Positions 27,458 through 36,137 of a stretch of DNA of 56,699 bases are shown here, one piece after another. The notes beneath the pieces were generated by a model that saw only the letters and a program-made list of their open reading frames with translations, did not search any database and was not told the origin of the DNA. The position numbers and the translations under genes were made by a program. Numbering within the stretch: the first letter of the stretch is position 1; every line of letters starts with the position of its first letter. The stretch is from an uncultured Prevotella sp. (lineage in GTDB: Bacteria > Bacteroidota > Bacteroidia > Bacteroidales > Bacteroidaceae), in assembly GCA_946188165.1 (NCBI GenBank), contig CAMHTW010000021.1:1-56699 (forward strand), in the 5' to 3' direction.

Positions 27458-27850
27458 ATGAAGAAAGTATTATCTTTAGCAGCTGTATGCCTATTTGTGC
27501 TGGCACTGTGTTCTTGTGGCTCTTCCAATACGCCGGAGGCCGTTACAACGAAAGCTATCAAGTGCATCATTGACAAAGACTATGATGGCTATGTAAATCT
27601 GATGTACTTCAAGAAAGAGAAGAGTAGCGAGGATATGAAGCAGATTATCGCCCTTGTCAAGGACAAGATGGACAAGGAGATGGACCAAAAGAAAGGTATC
27701 AAGGACTATAAGGTCGGTGAACCAACCATCGAAGACAACAAGGCTGTTGTACCATATACCTTGACTTATGGTAACGGCGATACAAAGGAGGACAAGATGA
27801 AACTTGTGAAGACCGAAGACGGCAAGTGGATGATTGACTCAGGAAAATAG
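27458..27850 (+). CDS. DUF4878-like lipoprotein
   Basis: A 130-residue protein. The signal peptide MKKVLSLAAVCLFVLALCSCG ends in a lipobox with Cys at 18 or 20. The mature part has the NTF2-like pattern of DUF4878 proteins (AVTTKAIKCIIDKDYDGYV ... VPYTLTYGNGDTKEDKMKLVKTEDGKWMID). Function unknown; probably anchored to the envelope. It follows the heptamer array and is closed by a strong terminator. Confidence 0.75.
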   Translation: MKKVLSLAAVCLFVLALCSCGSSNTPEAVTTKAIKCIIDKDYDGYVNLMYFKKEKSSEDMKQIIALVKDKMDKEMDQKKGIKDYKVGEPTIEDNKAVVPYTLTYGNGDTKEDKMKLVKTEDGKWMIDSGK

Positions 27851-27872
27851 TTACAATAAGAAAGGGTAAGAT

Positions 27873-27898
27873 AAAAGGGAGCTTGGCGGCTCCCTTTT
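27873..27898. terminator. Bidirectional terminator
   Basis: AAAAGGGAGC and GCTCCCTTTT form a perfect 10-base-pair stem around a TTGGCG loop, with U-tracts readable on both strands, between the convergent lipoprotein and dehydrogenase genes. Confidence 0.9.
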
Positions 27899-27902
27899 AT
27901 GC

Positions 27903-28922
27903 TTATACGAATTTTACTATGACTCGGAATACCTTTGCCGGTGCCTGCATCCATTGTTGCATGGCTTCTTCTGCATGCTCCGGTGTCACCTCGTTGCTGA
28001 TGAGAATGTCGTATGGTGGGTTGTTCTTTTCTAAATAACGAATCACACCCTCAAAGTCCTCGGGCTGGGCATTTCGTGACCCACGGATATCGAGTTCTTT
28101 TTGTACGAAGAGCTTGGTGGTGAAGCTGACGTCCTGCTTGGCATAGCCGATGCAGACCACACGCCCTGTGAAGGCTACCTCGTTGACAGCCATTTGATAA
28201 GTAACGGGAGCACCCACGGCCTCAATAACGACGTCAGGACCAGCGCCATTAGTGATTTCCTGCAATCGCTCGTGGACATTCTCCTTAGCCGAGTTGATGG
28301 TGTATTCAGCACCCAAACCACGAACAATGGCCAGTTTCTCGTCGTCCATATCGCAGGCAATGACCTTGGCGCCGCGCATAATGGCACGAACAACAGCACC
28401 GACGCCCACCATGCCACAACCGATGACCATAACAGTATCAGTATCGACTACCTGTCCACGACTAACGGCGTGGAAACCTACCGACATAGGCTCGATCAGG
28501 GCAGCATGCTCCACGGTGATGTTGCCAATGGGTATGACTTTCTGCCAAGGTACGGCAATGTATTCTCGCATTGCACCATTGCGCTGTACACCCAGTGTTT
28601 CATTGTGCTGGCAGGCATTGTAACGGCGGTTCTTGCACGACGGACAGTGGCCGCAATTGGTGTATGGATTTACCGTGACGGCCATTCCCGGACATAAATG
28701 CCCGGGCACGTTGACGCCCACCTCCGCAATCTCGGCACCAATTTCATGGCCAGGAATGACAGGCATCTTTACCATTGGGTTCAGGCCGCGATAGGTGTTC
28801 AGGTCACTTCCGCAGAAGCCAACATAGTGGATACGCAGCAGCACTTCATCGCTGCCACATTGGGGTTTCTCAATGTCAACAACCTTCATCACGGAAGGTT
28901 CTGTAATTTGTATTGCTTTCAT
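27903..28922 (-). CDS. Zinc-dependent medium-chain alcohol dehydrogenase (polyol/sugar acid type)
   Basis: A 339-residue cytoplasmic oxidoreductase. Catalytic zinc ligands in CGSDLN and GHEIGAE, structural zinc cysteines in CGHCPSCKNRRYNAC, and a Rossmann motif VIGCGMVGVGAV with Asp-rich CDMDDEKL suggesting NAD. It resembles L-idonate, galactitol or threonine dehydrogenases. It is the last gene of a four-gene minus-strand operon with a lactonase-like amidohydrolase and an aldo/keto reductase, so it probably oxidises a sugar or sugar acid. Confidence 0.88.
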   Translation of the reverse strand: MKAIQITEPSVMKVVDIEKPQCGSDEVLLRIHYVGFCGSDLNTYRGLNPMVKMPVIPGHEIGAEIAEVGVNVPGHLCPGMAVTVNPYTNCGHCPSCKNRRYNACQHNETLGVQRNGAMREYIAVPWQKVIPIGNITVEHAALIEPMSVGFHAVSRGQVVDTDTVMVIGCGMVGVGAVVRAIMRGAKVIACDMDDEKLAIVRGLGAEYTINSAKENVHERLQEITNGAGPDVVIEAVGAPVTYQMAVNEVAFTGRVVCIGYAKQDVSFTTKLFVQKELDIRGSRNAQPEDFEGVIRYLEKNNPPYDILISNEVTPEHAEEAMQQWMQAPAKVFRVIVKFV

Positions 28923-28946
28923 ATCTTAACTTCTTAACTTCTCTCT

Positions 28947-29861
28947 TTATTCACTCATATTCTTAATATAGGGCAGTTCCTTTAATTCTCCAAAGCCAAA
29001 GAACTGCTTGGCATTGTCGCAAAGGAACAACTGCTTTTCGTCATTTGTCAGTTCCTTCGATTTCGTTACGAAGTCGTACGACATCTTATAGGTAATGGCT
29101 GTGATGGTACGCGGATAGTCCGAGCCCCACATCAGCTTGTGCCAGCCTACCTCGTCAGCAGCTTCTTTGATAGCGCTTATGGCAGAGGGGAATGGGTAGA
29201 ACTCGTCATTGAAGAGCCACGTGATGCCGCCACTCTCGACGAAGACATTTTTGTGGCGGGCCAGACGAATCTGACTCATCCAGTTAGGACGTGTCACCAT
29301 GCCGAAGTGGCCGATTGCTATCTTCAGTCTGGGGCATTCGCTGATGATGTCTTCCATCTGACTAACCTGTGCATCCCCGTCCATTAGCTCGATGCCAAGG
29401 ATGGTGCCCTCGTCTTCCATCAGGTGCATCATGTGCATCATTTCGTCGTTCAGGAACTGTTGAGGCAGACGGGCCGCAGGAATCTTGATACCCCTAAAGC
29501 CACTGTGGATGAGGTTTCTGGCCTCATCCAGAAACCCCGGCTTCCGCAATTCAGGCATACCAAAGCAGAAGAAGCGGTCAGGGTACTGTTGCTGCACCTG
29601 TAGGAGATAGCTGTTTTGCAATCCGTCGATGAACTCCTGCGTGATGACAGCTGCTGAAACCTGTGCGTAGTCCATGTTAGACAGAAAACGCTCAGCGGTG
29701 TTCTGGCCGTCCGTCATGTAAGGCGGCAACATCTGGCGCTCCTCTCCGAAGAACACCGAGCGGCTACGGTTGGGCTCCAAGGGGTGAATGGCGGAACCGT
29801 TCACCACAGTATCCACGTTAAGCCACAAGTGGGCATGGGCATCAATTATGTATTCGCCCAT
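28947..29861 (-). CDS. TIM-barrel amidohydrolase, possible sugar lactonase
   Basis: A 304-residue protein of the COG2159/COG3618 group. Metal-binding residues: IDAHAHLWLN (HxH near the N terminus), IAIGHFGM, and the Asp in WGSDYPRT. Relatives include L-fuconolactonase, L-rhamnono-lactonase and decarboxylases. Its 5' end overlaps the aldo/keto reductase gene by 16 bases, which suggests consecutive steps: the reductase-type dehydrogenase makes a lactone and this enzyme opens it. The C terminus AKQFFGFGELKEL is oddly like part of the small protein at 30841-31092. Confidence 0.8.
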   Translation of the reverse strand: MGEYIIDAHAHLWLNVDTVVNGSAIHPLEPNRSRSVFFGEERQMLPPYMTDGQNTAERFLSNMDYAQVSAAVITQEFIDGLQNSYLLQVQQQYPDRFFCFGMPELRKPGFLDEARNLIHSGFRGIKIPAARLPQQFLNDEMMHMMHLMEDEGTILGIELMDGDAQVSQMEDIISECPRLKIAIGHFGMVTRPNWMSQIRLARHKNVFVESGGITWLFNDEFYPFPSAISAIKEAADEVGWHKLMWGSDYPRTITAITYKMSYDFVTKSKELTNDEKQLFLCDNAKQFFGFGELKELPYIKNMSE

Positions 29862-30793
29862 GATACGCGCTGTTGGTCACCAATAATGTCACGTACTTCC
29901 TTCACTAACTGTTCGTCCATCGGTTCCTCAATATAGGCAATGTTCGTTTTGATGGCTTCAGGACGTGTGGTGCTGAACACCGTTGATGCAATACGTGGAT
30001 ACGAGCACGAGAACTGCATGGCGAGTTTCTCGATGGGATACCCCTTGGCTTTACAGTGCTCTGCAGCTTTTTTGCAGGCTTCCACCAACGGCTTGGGAGC
30101 AGGATGCCAGTCGGGCACACCGCGCTCCGTGAGCAGGCCCATCGAGAATGGCGATGCTGACAGTACGCCAATGCCACGCTCGTCAAAGAAGTCCATGAAG
30201 TCTGCCAGCTTGTCGTCGCACAGGCAGTAGTGGCAGAAGTTCATGACGCTTTCCACCATTCCTGGCTCAGCGTGTTCGATGACCCACTTCAGGTTTTCCA
30301 ACTGCAAGTCAGTGATACCCACATGCTTCACGACACCTTCCTTCTTCAGCTCGTGCAAGGCAGGCAGGGTCTCATCGACAATCTTTTGAAGCCCTCCTTC
30401 CATACGACCCTGAAACTCAATATCGTGTACGTTGATGATGTCAACGTAATCAATGTTCAGACGCTCCAGACTTTCATAGACACTCTCTTTGGCACGCTTG
30501 GCCGAGTAGTCCCATGTATTATGGCCGTCCTCGCCATAACGTCCAACCTTCGTAGAAAGGAAGAACTTGTCGCGAGGGATGTCCTTCAGTGCCTTGCCCA
30601 ATACTATTTCTGCCTTGTAGTAGCCGTAGTAGGGCGATACATCAATGATATTGATGCCTGCATCGACAGCAGCAAATACAGCATCTATGCCGCGATTCTC
30701 ATTAAAAGAGTGGAATACCCCACCCAAAGAAGAGGCGCCGAAGCCCAGCTCCGACACCTGCATACCTGTTTTTCCTAGTTTTCTGTATTTCAT
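29846..30793 (-). CDS. Aldo/keto reductase, possible L-fucose/L-galactose dehydrogenase type
   Basis: A 315-residue NAD(P)-dependent enzyme. The AKR tetrad is visible: Asp and Tyr in DVSPYYGYYKAE, Lys in STKVGRYG, His in NVHDIEFQG. I start it at the ATG at 30793 (MKYRKLGKTGMQVSELG), the family-typical beginning; the frame reaches a GTG at 30826 but that lies in a GAGTGAA repeat. Closest recalled relatives are L-galactose and L-fucose dehydrogenases, which yield lactones, matching the overlapping lactonase-like gene. Substrate not proven. Confidence 0.85.
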   Translation of the reverse strand: MKYRKLGKTGMQVSELGFGASSLGGVFHSFNENRGIDAVFAAVDAGINIIDVSPYYGYYKAEIVLGKALKDIPRDKFFLSTKVGRYGEDGHNTWDYSAKRAKESVYESLERLNIDYVDIINVHDIEFQGRMEGGLQKIVDETLPALHELKKEGVVKHVGITDLQLENLKWVIEHAEPGMVESVMNFCHYCLCDDKLADFMDFFDERGIGVLSASPFSMGLLTERGVPDWHPAPKPLVEACKKAAEHCKAKGYPIEKLAMQFSCSYPRIASTVFSTTRPEAIKTNIAYIEEPMDEQLVKEVRDIIGDQQRVSWANT

Positions 30794-30840
30794 TTTCTGA
30801 GCGGTAGCAAATTCTTCACTTTTCACTCTTCACTCTTCAC

Positions 30841-31092
30841 TTACCAAGGCATCATGTCGCGCTCATCAGGGCGATGAGCTTTGTTGTCTTCATCTTTGAT
30901 GTAAACCTGCAAATCCTGGAAGTAGCCCGTCTCGTCCTGCAGTGCTTTCAGTTCGGCCTTGGTCTCTTCGAAGCCAAAGAACTCCTTGGCTGATGCGAGG
31001 TGGTTGGTAAACTCGAGCTTCTTGTTGGCTCTGTCCAATACGGAGATGTACTCGTCCTTTGTGCGGTCTCCAATTACAAACTTCTTTTTCAT
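30841..31092 (-). CDS. Small uncharacterised protein, first gene of the oxidation operon
   Basis: An 83-residue charged protein with no signal peptide or membrane segment. I do not recognise the family. ASAKEFFGFEETKAELKAL resembles the C-terminal tail of the amidohydrolase two genes downstream (NAKQFFGFGELKELPYI), possibly a shared interaction motif or chance. It has its own promoter (TATCTTTG at 31124-31131) and leads the four-gene minus-strand operon. Confidence 0.65.
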   Translation of the reverse strand: MKKKFVIGDRTKDEYISVLDRANKKLEFTNHLASAKEFFGFEETKAELKALQDETGYFQDLQVYIKDEDNKAHRPDERDMMPW

Positions 31093-31123
31093 ATTCCGAT
31101 AGATTTAAAATTGTTTTATGATG

Positions 31124-31131
31124 CAAAGATA
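31124..31131 (-). promoter_or_regulatory. -7 box TATCTTTG of the oxidation operon
   Basis: TATCTTTG on the minus strand about 32 bases before the small gene's ATG at 31092. No clear -33 TTTG is seen at the expected distance. Confidence 0.6.
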
Positions 31132-31205
31132 CGAAGATTTTATTCATTTCGGTTCAATAATTAAGAATTATTTAACGTAATCGTTATATTTTGGAAATTA
31201 ATTCG

Positions 31206-31213
31206 TAATTTTG
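31206..31213 (+). promoter_or_regulatory. -7 box TAATTTTG of the TrmH-family gene
   Basis: TAATTTTG ends 5 bases before the ATG at 31219, so the transcript is probably leaderless. Confidence 0.65.
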
Positions 31214-31218
31214 CAGGC

Positions 31219-31998
31219 ATGGAACAGATAACGAGTTTACAGAATCCGAAGATTAAGCAGTTGCTCTTGCTTCAGCAGAAGTCGTCCGAGCGTCGAAAGA
31301 CTGGTCTTTTCGTTGTCGAGGGCCAGCAGGAGTTGTCGCATTGTCAGCATGCAGGCTACGAGATTGATACCATCTTCTGGTGTCCCTCATTGATGCCTGC
31401 TTTCCAATGCCCAGCCAATGTCCGCTGTTTTGAAGTGTCGCATGAGGTCTACGAGAAGGTAGCCTATCGCGGCTCGACGGAGGGCGTGATAGCCGAGGTG
31501 CGCACGCGGACGCTGCGGTTGGACGACCTTAAATTGGGGGAACATCCCTTGATAGTCGTGCTGGAGAGCGTCGAGAAGCCCGGCAACCTGGGCGCCGTGC
31601 TGCGCTCGGCCGATGCCTCGGGTGTCGATGCCGTCGTGGTATGCGACCCGCTGACAGACCTCTACAATCCCAACCTTATCCGTTCCAGCGTGGGTGCGGC
31701 CTTCACCGTGCCCTGCGTGGCCTGCCGGTCGGAGGCTTGTATCGCCTTCTTGAAACAGCACGGCATCAAGATTCTGACGGCTCAGCTGCAGGACTCCCAC
31801 CTTTATTACGACACGGACATGACCTGCGGTACCGCAATCGTAATGGGTTCGGAGCACGACGGACTGACCGACCAGTGGCGCCAGGCTGCCGATGCGCATA
31901 TTCGTATTCCGATGTTGGGACAAATTGACTCCCTTAATGTCAGCGTTAGCGCTGCCATACTGATGTTTGAAGCAGTAAGGCAAAGGCAGGGGGAATAA
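31219..31998 (+). CDS. TrmH/SpoU-family RNA 2'-O-methyltransferase
   Basis: A 259-residue protein. An N-terminal substrate-binding part (ITSLQNPKIKQLLLLQQK) leads into a SPOUT knot with the three SpoU motifs: NLGAVLRSADASG, VMGSEHDGL and LNVSVSAAILMFEAV. It methylates a ribose in rRNA or tRNA; the rRNA-type TsnR/RlmB-like group fits the N terminus best. It is monocistronic. The stop codon lies in the first unit of an 18-base tandem repeat. Confidence 0.93.
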   Translation: MEQITSLQNPKIKQLLLLQQKSSERRKTGLFVVEGQQELSHCQHAGYEIDTIFWCPSLMPAFQCPANVRCFEVSHEVYEKVAYRGSTEGVIAEVRTRTLRLDDLKLGEHPLIVVLESVEKPGNLGAVLRSADASGVDAVVVCDPLTDLYNPNLIRSSVGAAFTVPCVACRSEACIAFLKQHGIKILTAQLQDSHLYYDTDMTCGTAIVMGSEHDGLTDQWRQAADAHIRIPMLGQIDSLNVSVSAAILMFEAVRQRQGE

Positions 31999-32108
31999 AA
32001 AGACAACCAAGAATAAAAAGACAACCAAGAATAAAAAGACAACCAAAACAACTTAGACAACTCTAAATTAGAAAATGTTGTCCCCGTTGTTTTAGTTGTC
32101 TTCTTTTA
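31994..32108. terminator. GACAAC-rich tandem repeat and hairpin terminator
   Basis: Three 18-base units AATAAAAAGACAACCAAG (31994-32047) run into an imperfect inverted repeat whose right arm (32078-32108) is rich in GTTGT and ends in a T-run. It separates two convergent genes. The same motif family occurs at 50215-50284. Confidence 0.7.
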
Positions 32109-32118
32109 TTATTCTTTA

Positions 32119-32988
32119 TTATTCAGTAATTAATTTCTTCGCCTCGTCCGTCATGAAGGGCTCGATGTCCTTGAATGGAATCTCGAAAGTGATGATACCT
32201 GAAGAGTAGGGGGCAATCTCGTACTGCGTATAGAGGAATACCATACCCGTATCAGAGAGGTATGGCGAATTGCCTGGCAACGGGAGGTTGTTCAGACTTG
32301 ATACCTCTTCAGCAAAAAGAAAATCCAACAGCTCTTGGTCGGACAGTGGCTTATCGGGCCTCTCAGAGAAGTGACGCCTGACACCCTCTTTTAAGAGCTT
32401 GGCCAACTTGCGCGAATTGGTGTTCTTGAGTAATGCAATCTGCTTGCCATCACTCTTGCGGAAGGTGAAGCCAACCTCAGTGGTATAGCCATGTGCACCT
32501 CCACCATAGGAAAATGTGCGATAGAAATAGGTGACGTAGTTCTTGTTTTGGGTCAACAAAGTGATGTCGTGGGTTTTCGAGAAGGCTCCCATGCGTTCAT
32601 CTGGTTCCATCTCGTCGTAGACACTATGCCATTCCTCCTGTTGTGATTCAAACAGCGACTGTCCGTATGCCTGAATAGCCTTTGGACCGTCTATGAAATC
32701 ATCGCCAAGCAAATCACGGATATGTTTTTTCAGACTATCTACAATGACTTTTTCGCCCGTAGTCGGCCATTGAACAAGGACTGATACTTCTGCCGTAGAG
32801 TCACTCTTTTCGAACTTGACAGTCTCAACTTCGATATATGAGTTATCTTCTGCTGGCGCTTCCACCTTTGCACTGTCGATGCTATCGACACTGACAGAAT
32901 CAGTATCTGCAGTAGCTCCCGTAGAAGCACGATGGCCGCAAGCGCTAAACGCTGCGGCCATCGTTATCGCGATAAAAAGTCGTTTCAC
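32119..32988 (-). CDS. RsiV/DUF3298-family lipoprotein
   Basis: A 289-residue protein. The start is a GTG at 32988; upstream AAAAAGGT octamers supply purine-rich leader sequence. Lipobox FSACG (Cys17). The DUF3298 domain covers most of the chain (FYRTFSYGGGAHGYTTEVGFTF is the family hallmark), as in the anti-sigma factor RsiV and in many Bacteroidota lipoproteins of unknown role. Expected to sit on a membrane facing the periplasm. A sigma factor partner is not seen nearby. Confidence 0.82.
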   Translation of the reverse strand: MKRLFIAITMAAAFSACGHRASTGATADTDSVSVDSIDSAKVEAPAEDNSYIEVETVKFEKSDSTAEVSVLVQWPTTGEKVIVDSLKKHIRDLLGDDFIDGPKAIQAYGQSLFESQQEEWHSVYDEMEPDERMGAFSKTHDITLLTQNKNYVTYFYRTFSYGGGAHGYTTEVGFTFRKSDGKQIALLKNTNSRKLAKLLKEGVRRHFSERPDKPLSDQELLDFLFAEEVSSLNNLPLPGNSPYLSDTGMVFLYTQYEIAPYSSGIITFEIPFKDIEPFMTDEAKKLITE

Positions 32989-33024
32989 CTTTTTACCTTT
33001 TTACCTTTTTACCTTTTTACCTTT
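32987..33024. repeat. ACCTTTTT octamer array
   Basis: Four perfect copies plus a partial fifth fill the gap between pgk's 3' end and the DUF3298 gene and overlap its GTG start. On the coding strand it reads AAAAAGGT repeated. Confidence 0.85.
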
Positions 33025-33028
33025 ATTT

Positions 33029-34300
33029 TCATTCGCCCTTAATAGCAGCAACGCCCGGGAGAACCTTACCCTCGATAGCCTCAAGCAGAGCACCACCACC
33101 AGTAGAGATGTAAGATACCTGGTCAGCCAAACCGAACTTGTTGACACAAGCTACAGAGTCGCCACCACCAATCAGAGAGAATGCACCATTCTTGGTTGCC
33201 TCAGCGATAGCGTCGCCAATAGCACGTGAACCAGCGGTGAATGCGTCGCACTCGAAGACACCAGCAGGACCGTTCCACAGAATGGTCTTAGCACCCTTGA
33301 TAGCCTCAGCAAATGCCTTCTGGCTCTCAGGACCGGCGTCAACACCCTCGAAACCAGCGGGAACCTTGTTGGCTGGGCAGGTGATGATTTCGGCACCAGC
33401 CTTGACGGTCATCGTGTCGAAGTCCAGACCGTTGGTAGCGGTGCAGTCAGAACCCAGAACCAGCTCAACGCCATTCTTCTTAGCCAACTCCTCAACGCCC
33501 AGGGCAACGTCCAGCTTGTCGAGTTCTACGATAGACTCACCAATCTCGCCACCGTGAGCCTTTGCAAAGGTGTAGGTCATACCGCCGCAGAGGATGAGCT
33601 TGTCAACCTTACCGAGCAGGTTCTCGATGATACCAATCTTGGAGGAAACCTTCGAGCCGCCCATGATGGCAACGAACGGACGCTTGATGTTGCTCAGCAC
33701 GTTGTCAACAGCCTGAACCTCCTTCTCCATCAGCAGACCCAGCATCTTGTTGTTAGCATCGAAGTAGTCGGCGATAACAGCAGTAGAAGCGTGCTTGCGG
33801 TGAGCAGTACCGAAGGCATCCATCACGTAGCAGTCAGCGTAAGAAGCCAACGTCTTGGCAAACTCCTTCTGGCTGGCCTTCATAGCCTTCTTGGCCTCGT
33901 CGTAGGCAGGATCGGCCTTGTCGATACCGACAGGCTTACCCTCTTCCTCAGGATAGAAACGCAGATTCTCGAGCAGCAGAGCCTCGCCCATCTTCAGAGC
34001 CTTGGCAGCATCAGCAGCCTTAGCGCAGTCGGGAGCAAAAGCAACGGGAACACCTAAGGCCTTCTCAACAGCCTCACGGATCTGACCCAGCGACTTCTTC
34101 ATGTCTACCTTACCTTTGGGCTTACCCATGTGTGACATGATGATGACAGCACCACCGTCGTTCAGAATCTTCTTCAAAGTGGGCAGGGCACCACGAATAC
34201 GGGTGTCGTCAGTAATCTTACCATTCTCGTCCAGGGGTACGTTGAAGTCTACACGTACGATTGCCTTCTTACCGGCAAAGTTGAATTCGTTAATTGTCAT
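33029..34300 (-). CDS. pgk: Phosphoglycerate kinase
   Basis: A 423-residue glycolytic enzyme transferring phosphate between 1,3-bisphosphoglycerate and [23 protein letters not shown] (here [10 protein letters not shown] and [12 protein letters not shown]), [19 protein letters not shown], and the C-terminal [16 protein letters not shown] with [10 protein letters not shown] are all present. Normal length. Single gene with its own promoter (34345-34352). Codon use is highly biased, as expected for an abundant protein. Confidence 0.98.
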   Translation of the reverse strand: MTINEFNFAGKKAIVRVDFNVPLDENGKITDDTRIRGALPTLKKILNDGGAVIIMSHMGKPKGKVDMKKSLGQIREAVEKALGVPVAFAPDCAKAADAAKALKMGEALLLENLRFYPEEEGKPVGIDKADPAYDEAKKAMKASQKEFAKTLASYADCYVMDAFGTAHRKHASTAVIADYFDANNKMLGLLMEKEVQAVDNVLSNIKRPFVAIMGGSKVSSKIGIIENLLGKVDKLILCGGMTYTFAKAHGGEIGESIVELDKLDVALGVEELAKKNGVELVLGSDCTATNGLDFDTMTVKAGAEIITCPANKVPAGFEGVDAGPESQKAFAEAIKGAKTILWNGPAGVFECDAFTAGSRAIGDAIAEATKNGAFSLIGGGDSVACVNKFGLADQVSYISTGGGALLEAIEGKVLPGVAAIKGE

Positions 34301-34344
34301 AATGCTTTGTATATTAAAAAAGTTTGAATGTTCAAAACTGACCG

Positions 34345-34352
34345 CAAAGTTA
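34345..34352 (-). promoter_or_regulatory. -7 box TAACTTTG of pgk
   Basis: TAACTTTG on the minus strand, about 45 bases before the pgk ATG. The -33 region lies in the heptamer array. Confidence 0.65.
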
Positions 34353-34369
34353 CAAAAAAAACTCTAATC

Positions 34370-34431
34370 TTTAATGTTTAATGTTTAATGTTTAATGTTT
34401 TTTTTAATGTTTAATGTTTAATGTTTAATGT
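34370..34431. repeat. TTTAATG heptamer array
   Basis: Two blocks of TTTAATG units separated by a T-run, upstream of pgk. It is the reverse complement of the array at 27351-27436. Confidence 0.8.
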
Positions 34432-34477
34432 TTTTTTGCGTCCTATGTATTATAATGTAAGCCCGACTTTACAAAAC

Positions 34478-34770
34478 TTACCTTAATCGCCCTTTTATGC
34501 GTACTTCTTGCCGCTGTGACAGTTCGCCAGGGTTACTGCCTGGCCAACCCTCAGGAACCTCCATGCCGTGCTCCTTATAGAACTGTTGCCAATAGGGTGT
34601 AATCTGTCCTTGGAAATCACGATAGCCACATGGTCAATCATGCCCGGCGTTACGTCAGTAATGGCGTTGCCCGTCTTAGTCACATGAAACAGCAGGTCGC
34701 CCACGTGCAGCGAACTACTACAAGAAGTCAGCAGCAGGACCGACAGATTAGCGAGCCACTTTCCTGCCAT
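34478..34770 (-). pseudogene. Collapsed YiiX-like papain-fold lipoprotein gene
   Basis: The first ~40 residues look like a YiiX-type lipoprotein (MAGKWLANLSVLLLTSCSSS, then LHVGDLLFHV and MIDHVAIVIS, the His region). After that the original frame reads nonsense to a stop at 34495, but the +1 frame gives QITPYWQQFYKEHGMEVPEG and NPGELSQRQEV up to a stop at 34478, which resembles the C-terminal end of the same family. The middle, including the nucleophile Cys region, is missing. This looks like an internal deletion with frameshift. It overlaps the beta-helix gene upstream by 23 bases. Confidence 0.6.
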
Positions 34771-36130
34771 TGACGATATAGATGCCTTTAGAGGATGCTT
34801 TTGTCTTGCGACCTTGTAGGTCGTAGAAGGCTGTATTCTGAACGTTAGTGTGTATGCCTTTGATGCTGGTTGTGTTGGCTGCAGGCATATAGATGACTTG
34901 ACCCAGCGCTGGATTGTCCTTCTTGTGGAATATGACGGTTTCTATCTGCTCCTCGGTCTGTTGGCTGACATTCCATGTATTGTTCTGGGCGTAGATAGTT
35001 AGTGTAGAATTGTTGTAAAGGTCGTACAACTCACCGCCATTGCCGTTATCCTTGAACACGTTGCCGCCCGGGTTATACGCATTGCTTTTGTCGAGACATC
35101 CTAAGTTGACGTCTTTACAGCCAATGACAGTTACACCCCAAAGTGACCCCTCTATGTAGTTGCCGGTAAGAATGGCCTCTGTCTGTCCATACGGGTCATA
35201 GAGGCTGATGCCGCTGCCGCCGTTCATCGGGTTTACTTCGTAACGGTTGTTTTTGAGCGTGTTGCCGTCAATGTGGATATGGGCAGCCGGTCCTACGAGC
35301 CCGATGCCGTAGCGGTTGTCCTCAATTTGACAGTCTCGGATGGTGATGTTGGCGTCATAGCCCATGAAGTTCGAGATGCCGATGCCGCCCACCATTGTGT
35401 GCTCGGGATTGCCAGTCACGGTTCCCCCCACAATGTTGATTGGGTTGGCCGCAGTGATGTTGATTTGCGGGATATTGTTGTTTGCTGTCGAATTATTGAT
35501 GAATACGCTTTCATTGATGGTCATGGGTTGCGATGCGTTGGCGGCGCTGCCGATGGCGGCCTTCTGACAGTCCTCGAAGTAGCAACCATCGATGGTGGCT
35601 GTTGCTCCAGCCGTGATGAAGTAGAGTGCCGCTGCCGTCGAGCCATTATGCTTCAGGAAACTGCACGCTCTCAGCTGCACGGCTCCTTCGCCCATCACCT
35701 CGACGCCGAGATGCCTGAATACGCATTTGTCTATGAAGGTCGCCGCCTTGCTCTTCAAACGAATCGAGGCTGCAGTCTGCTCATTCTCATCATATACGTC
35801 GTACACAGACCACGCTTTGCTGAAGTCTGCCTCGCCTTCGATGGTCAGTCGGACGTCTTTGGCAAACAGCACATGCAGATTGCTTTCCATCTCGAAGCGG
35901 TCTCCCTCAGCGATGGTGATGCTCTTTGTCAACCCGTATTTTGGCATTGCCGCATTCCCCTCATTCTTTGGCAATGATTCGACACCCGCCTCAGCTATCT
36001 GCGCCAGTCCCTTGATGCTGTACGTCGTTCCGTCGCCCTTGGTGGTAAATACGTCCTGAGCATTGATGACTTGGCAGGCGAGTGCTGCCATGAGAGCAAA
36101 AAGTGTTAATCTTCTCTTCATATTTTTCAT
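34748..36130 (-). CDS. Secreted right-handed beta-helix protein with GIYI tail
   Basis: A 460-residue protein with a signal peptide (MKNMKRRLTLFALMAALACQVINA). The body is a parallel beta-helix: many N-rich turns such as ITIRDCQIEDNRYGIGLVG and VTVIGCKDVNLG. The C terminus YDLQGRKTKASSKGIYIVNG is the Prevotella-type tail also seen on the 5812 lipoprotein, perhaps a sorting signal. No catalytic residues can be picked out. It sits in a decayed zone between two gene remnants. Function unknown: possibly surface adhesion or carbohydrate binding. Confidence 0.75.
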   Translation of the reverse strand: MKNMKRRLTLFALMAALACQVINAQDVFTTKGDGTTYSIKGLAQIAEAGVESLPKNEGNAAMPKYGLTKSITIAEGDRFEMESNLHVLFAKDVRLTIEGEADFSKAWSVYDVYDENEQTAASIRLKSKAATFIDKCVFRHLGVEVMGEGAVQLRACSFLKHNGSTAAALYFITAGATATIDGCYFEDCQKAAIGSAANASQPMTINESVFINNSTANNNIPQINITAANPINIVGGTVTGNPEHTMVGGIGISNFMGYDANITIRDCQIEDNRYGIGLVGPAAHIHIDGNTLKNNRYEVNPMNGGSGISLYDPYGQTEAILTGNYIEGSLWGVTVIGCKDVNLGCLDKSNAYNPGGNVFKDNGNGGELYDLYNNSTLTIYAQNNTWNVSQQTEEQIETVIFHKKDNPALGQVIYMPAANTTSIKGIHTNVQNTAFYDLQGRKTKASSKGIYIVNGRKVAR

Positions 36131-36137
36131 ACCTTAA

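Noticed and set aside
30794..30826. GTG start for the aldo/keto reductase
   Set aside because: It lies inside a GAGTGAA-type repeat; the ATG at 30793 matches the family start.
34478..34770. Intact small lipoprotein gene
   Set aside because: The last ~50 codons are unlike any protein while the next frame shows the expected family ending, so a frameshifted pseudogene is more likely.
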